A stretch of DNA of 7,675 nt from Pseudomonadota bacterium (GTDB lineage Bacteria > Pseudomonadota > Gammaproteobacteria > Enterobacterales > Enterobacteriaceae): assembly GCA_023454395.1 (NCBI GenBank), contig JAEYFY010000314.1, positions 1-7,675 on the forward strand, given 5' to 3'. The notes beneath the pieces are model-generated. The model did no database searches and was not told the origin of the DNA. It saw only the letters and a program-made list of their open reading frames with translations. Of this stretch, positions 4,735-7,675 are shown piece after piece. Every line of letters begins with the position of its first letter. Within the stretch, counting starts at the first letter, position 1. The position numbers were made by a program, and so were the translations under genes.

Positions 4735-5616
4735 ATGATGAGAAACCTTCCACCATTACCTTCATTGCGTGCTTTCTTAGTCGCTTGCCATAGCCAAAGT
4801 TATACCGAAGCCGCACAGACATTATGTGTCACTCATGGTGCTATCAGTCGTCATATCCAAGTTATAGAAAAATGGTTTGGTGTCACCTTATTTAATAAAC
4901 AAGGTCTACGCCGCGTCCCTACGCCTTATGCATTGACGTTAGCGCAAGAGTTAAGTGAGGTTTTTGATAAATTAAATGATATTGGTTTTCGTTATGGCAA
5001 TGGTGGAAAAAACGATATTTTAAATATTAGCGTGCCTACAACACTTTGTTTAAAATGGCTTATTCCGCGAATGGAGGATTTTTATCTTCAATATCCTAAT
5101 GCAAATATCCAAATTGCTTCTGCAAATAGCGAGCGATTTCACTTGATTAGTCATGATGATCTGATTATTCGCCCTCAACTTCAGCAACAAGAGTATTCAT
5201 CTGTTGTTTTTTTAGAGGATAAACATTGTTTAATTGCTTCTGAAAAATTCTTAAAACGTTACAGTGTCACTAGTTTTGAAGATGTTTTTGACTGCCCTGT
5301 TATTGATACGCTTACTCGCCCAGGGCATTGGCAGCAATGGTTAATGGCGACTCATCTTAATACTCAGTGTTCATTTTCACGTCACTATCGCTTTGATCAC
5401 TTTCATATTTCTCTTCAAGCCATTATTGAAGGATTAGGTCTCGGTATTGGTCCTGTTTCGATTTTATCGAATGAAATAAATAGCGGTACTTTAAAAGTGT
5501 TATTTCCGAATATTCAAATTGCGCCGATAAGCTACTACGCTTTAACGCCATTGGGTGTTCAAAAAACTAAAACACATCTTGATTTTGAACAATGGCTCAC
5601 CCAACAAAAAAGTTAA
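4735..5616 (+). CDS. LysR-family transcriptional regulator, GcvA/AmpR-like
   Basis: A 293-residue regulator. The N-terminal winged helix-turn-helix spans residues 7-65: LPSLRAFLVACHSQSYTEAA, then CVTHGAISRHI as the recognition region and FGVTLFNKQGLRR as the wing. The LP-LxxLRAF start and the -ISRHI- motif are typical of the GcvA/AmpR branch, as is RPGHWQQWL (195-203) in the effector domain. Residues 97-290 form the periplasmic-binding-like effector domain, with SVPTTLCLKWLIPRM (99-113) and IEGLGLGIGPVSIL (231-244) landmarks. Two adjacent ATGs (4735 and 4738) are possible; GAG at 4726-4728 fits either. It is divergent from the TauE-like exporter across 143 bp and probably activates it in response to the exported compound. 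AmpR itself pairs with ampC, absent here, so the effector is unknown. Confidence 0.9.
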   Translation: MMRNLPPLPSLRAFLVACHSQSYTEAAQTLCVTHGAISRHIQVIEKWFGVTLFNKQGLRRVPTPYALTLAQELSEVFDKLNDIGFRYGNGGKNDILNISVPTTLCLKWLIPRMEDFYLQYPNANIQIASANSERFHLISHDDLIIRPQLQQQEYSSVVFLEDKHCLIASEKFLKRYSVTSFEDVFDCPVIDTLTRPGHWQQWLMATHLNTQCSFSRHYRFDHFHISLQAIIEGLGLGIGPVSILSNEINSGTLKVLFPNIQIAPISYYALTPLGVQKTKTHLDFEQWLTQQKS

Positions 5617-5648
5617 TTCCTCTAATGAAATAAGTGTTTTCTTTCCAT

Positions 5649-5667
5649 AAAAATAGCAATTATTTTT
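5649..5667 (+). terminator. Weak possible terminator after lysR
   Basis: AAAAATA (5649-5655) and TATTTTT (5661-5667) form a 7-bp all-A-T stem around GCAAT, with the right arm itself T-rich. It is 33 bases after the lysR stop. The lack of G-C pairs makes it a poor intrinsic terminator; no better one was seen in this spacer. Confidence 0.25.
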
Positions 5668-5826
5668 CTATTAACTACACTTTTTAAGACTAATTTCTAG
5701 CTATTTTATTAAAAATGTCTAATGATAATCTTCTTTTTGTGAATAGGTAAAAACGCTAATTGTGTTGTTTTTATAATTCGCGATCTTCCTCTGTCTCTGT
5801 CAATAAATTTATTTAAATTCAATATA

Positions 5827-5877
5827 TTAAAATCAAAAAGTAAGTATATTAACTTATATAAATTATTTTGATTTTAA
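5827..5877. repeat. 12-bp perfect inverted repeat with nested dyad upstream of glgB
   Basis: TTAAAATCAAAA (5827-5838) and TTTTGATTTTAA (5866-5877) are perfect reverse complements separated by 27 bases. Inside them TAAGT (5841-5845) and ACTTA (5852-5856) form a second dyad. The set ends about 36 bases before the candidate glgB -35, a position suited to a regulator or nucleoid-protein site. Confidence 0.5.
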
Positions 5878-5912
5878 ATTTTCTGTTATAAACACTTATT
5901 GTTTAACTTAAA

Positions 5913-5941
5913 TTAACGTTCTATGCTGACATTTATATATA
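5913..5941 (+). promoter_or_regulatory. Candidate glgB promoter
   Basis: TTAACG (5913-5918) and TATATA (5936-5941) are 17 bases apart, each matching four of six consensus bases. The start would be near 5948, giving a leader of about 35 bases to the glgB ATG. An alternative -35, CTGACA at 5926-5931, lacks a good -10 at proper spacing. Confidence 0.4.
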
Positions 5942-5982
5942 AAATTTATTAATTTATTTTGCTGGCAACTAAGGACGATAAG

Positions 5983-7675
5983 ATGTCTGTAGCTGTGACA
6001 AAAAAAGCAATAGAAAAGCTAATCAATGGGTATGAGTCTGATCCTTTTGCACTTCTTGGTATGCATGAAACATCGGCAGGTTTAGAGATTCGTGCTTTTT
6101 TACCAGATGCAATTGCAGTCAGTGTCATTGATAGAAAAAATGGCCGAAAAGTAGCAACACTAGAGCGTAAACATCCTAGTGGTTTTTTCTGTGGCGCTAT
6201 CCCCCGACGTAAACGTCGTTTTAGTTACTGTTTAGATGTAACGTGGGAAAATGCGCAAGGTATCGTTGATGATCCCTATCAATTCGGCATTTTATTGCAA
6301 GAAATGGATATTTGGTTTTTAGCACAAGGGCATCATTCTCGCCCTTACCAATGTTTAGGTGCACACCCTGCAAAACTGGGTGATATCGATGGTATTACTT
6401 TTGCTGTATGGGCGCCCAATGCAAAAAGTGTAAGCGTTGTAGGTGATTTCTCATTCTGGGATGAACGACGTTTTCCAATGCGATTACGCCGTGAAAGTGG
6501 AATATGGGAGCTATTCCTTCCACAAGCTTCTCTAGGTGATTGTTATAAATATTCTATTCTTGATGCGAATGGTGAACGTCGATTAAAAGCCGATCCTTAT
6601 GCTTTTGAAACACAAATACGCCCTGAAACTGCTTCAGTTATCAATACATTACCACCAATTAAACCCATGCCATTATCGCGTCAGCAAGCGAATCAACTTA
6701 ATGCACCTATATCTATTTATGAAGTTCATTTAGGTTCATGGCGTAGACATACTGACGATCAAAGCTGGTTAAGCTATCGCGAACTAGCTGAACAGTTAAT
6801 TCCATATGTTAAAGAAATGGGTTTTACTCATATTGAGTTGCTCCCTATTAATGAACATCCTTTTGATGGCTCATGGGGATATCAACCGTTAGGGTTATAT
6901 TCACCCACTCGTCGCTTTGGTTCCCCGATGGATTTTCGTGACTTTATTGAAGCGGCACATCAAGCTGAAATTAACGTTATTTTAGATTGGGTTCCCGGTC
7001 ATTTCCCTGAAGATGATTACGGTTTACGTAATTTTGATGGCACATCACTCTATGAATATGCGGATAGACGTGAAGGTTTTCATCCCGATTGGAATACTTT
7101 GATTTATAACTATGGGCGTAATGAAGTGCTGAATTACCTTTCCGGTAATTTATTGTATTGGCATGAGCATTTTGCGCTAGATGGTTTTCGTTTCGATGCA
7201 GTTGCCTCAATGCTTTATCGTGATTACAGCAGAAAAGAAGGCGAATGGGTTCCCAATAAACACGGTGGACGTGAGAATTTAGAAGCCATTGATTTTATTC
7301 GCCATACTAACAAATTACTGGGAACAACTTGCCCTGGTACTATCACAATTGCAGAAGAATCTACTGATTTTCCGGGTGTTACCTTACCGCCTGATGATGG
7401 TGGCTTAGGTTTTAATTACAAATGGAATATGGGTTGGATGCATGACACGTTAGCTTATATGCAACGTGATCCTATCTACCGTAAATTTCACCACAATCAA
7501 ATGACTTTTGGCATGCTCTATGCCTATAACGAAAACTTTGTCCTGCCCCTTTCTCACGATGAATTTGTGCATGGTAAAGGTTCATTGATTGGTCGCATGG
7601 TGGGCGATGATTGGCAAAAATTTGCCAATTTACGTGCATATCTCGGCTTTATGTGGGCTTATCCCGGCAAAAAAC
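5983..7675 (+). CDS. glgB: 1,4-alpha-glucan (glycogen) branching enzyme GlgB, 3' end outside window
   Basis: The first 564 codons of the cytoplasmic enzyme that cuts alpha-1,4 glucan chains and re-attaches them by alpha-1,6 links in glycogen synthesis. The E. coli enzyme has 728 residues, so roughly the last fifth is missing. The reading frame is unbroken. Residues 15-110 form the N-terminal beta module ([13 protein letters not shown]), residues about 120-215 the CBM48 module ([20 protein letters not shown]), and the GH13 barrel follows from about 235. Catalytic residues fall at the same numbers as in E. coli: D405 nucleophile (GFRFDAVAS), E458 acid/base (IAEEST) and D526 (LSHDE); D335 and H340 of region I (DWVPGHF) are also present. 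The ATG at 5983 has an ideal AAGGA site at 5971-5975. Other glg genes would be expected just to the right. Codon use matches the neighbours. Confidence 0.97.
   Translation, partial: MSVAVTKKAIEKLINGYESDPFALLGMHETSAGLEIRAFLPDAIAVSVIDRKNGRKVATLERKHPSGFFCGAIPRRKRRFSYCLDVTWENAQGIVDDPYQFGILLQEMDIWFLAQGHHSRPYQCLGAHPAKLGDIDGITFAVWAPNAKSVSVVGDFSFWDERRFPMRLRRESGIWELFLPQASLGDCYKYSILDANGERRLKADPYAFETQIRPETASVINTLPPIKPMPLSRQQANQLNAPISIYEVHLGSWRRHTDDQSWLSYRELAEQLIPYVKEMGFTHIELLPINEHPFDGSWGYQPLGLYSPTRRFGSPMDFRDFIEAAHQAEINVILDWVPGHFPEDDYGLRNFDGTSLYEYADRREGFHPDWNTLIYNYGRNEVLNYLSGNLLYWHEHFALDGFRFDAVASMLYRDYSRKEGEWVPNKHGGRENLEAIDFIRHTNKLLGTTCPGTITIAEESTDFPGVTLPPDDGGLGFNYKWNMGWMHDTLAYMQRDPIYRKFHHNQMTFGMLYAYNENFVLPLSHDEFVHGKGSLIGRMVGDDWQKFANLRAYLGFMWAYPGKK

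Larger units (their letters stand above)
5617..5982. other. AT-rich spacer between lysR and glgB
   Basis: No gene is supported in these 366 bases; the longest ATG-started peptides are about 11 codons (for example from 5715) and lack ribosome sites. The spacer contains a weak stem after lysR, a long inverted repeat at 5827-5877 and a candidate glgB promoter. The gene asd, which precedes glgB in E. coli, is not here. Confidence 0.65.

Noticed and set aside
6977..7210. 77-codon ORF on the minus strand
   Set aside because: It lies opposite the catalytic core of glgB, whose conserved residues fix the true frame; its composition is that of an antisense frame.
1..7675. tRNA, rRNA, CRISPR array, insertion sequence or prophage
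   Set aside because: No cloverleaf, rRNA segment, regularly spaced repeat, transposase or integrase reading frame, or terminal inverted repeat pair with target duplication was seen.

Overview
The window looks like chromosomal DNA from a low-G+C member of the Enterobacterales, most likely Proteus or a close Morganellaceae relative. This rests on the enterobacterial character of the proteins (LeuE start, GlgB colinear with the E. coli enzyme) together with AT-rich codon choice and very AT-rich spacers. The genus is an inference; no rRNA or marker gene is present.

Layout. Positions 1-76 (minus) are the start of leuE, a leucine-type exporter. Positions 77-476 are AT-rich spacer with the leuE promoter and several small dyads. 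Positions 477-797 hold an unrecognised, possibly decayed ORF. A two-part GNAT acetyltransferase (878-1645, plus) ends at a clear terminator. Next come two minus-strand genes, a DJ-1/PfpI-family protein (2381-3139) followed by a LacA/Maa-type sugar O-acetyltransferase (1700-2299). A TetR-family regulator (3225-3842, plus) is divergent from the DJ-1 gene. A TauE/SafE-family exporter (3866-4591, minus) is divergent from a GcvA/AmpR-like LysR regulator (4735-5616, plus). After a 366-bp AT-rich spacer, glgB (glycogen branching enzyme) begins at 5983 and runs off the right edge with 564 codons visible.

How the genes work together. There are two regulator-target pairs, each a divergent gene pair sharing a short spacer with visible dyads. 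In the TetR/DJ-1 spacer, two related pseudopalindromes 52 bp apart sit over the DJ-1 transcription start region and over the tetR translation start. This is the pattern expected of an autoregulated repressor controlling its neighbour. The TetR protein has a single cysteine in a Gly-Cys context like that of the electrophile sensor NemR, so a reactive-carbonyl or oxidant response is a reasonable hypothesis. In the LysR/TauE spacer, a T-N11-A dyad lies just upstream of a promoter with a good -10 but poor -35 for the exporter, and a perfect 19-bp palindrome covers the likely lysR -10. This suggests activation of export plus autoregulation.

No RNA gene, insertion sequence, CRISPR array or phage gene was seen. 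The window appears to be ordinary accessory metabolism and stress genes beside the glycogen locus, with no clearly new system. The most interesting points are the two regulatory modules, the altered active-site motif of the DJ-1 protein, the unexplained ORF at 477-839 and the structured spacer before glgB.
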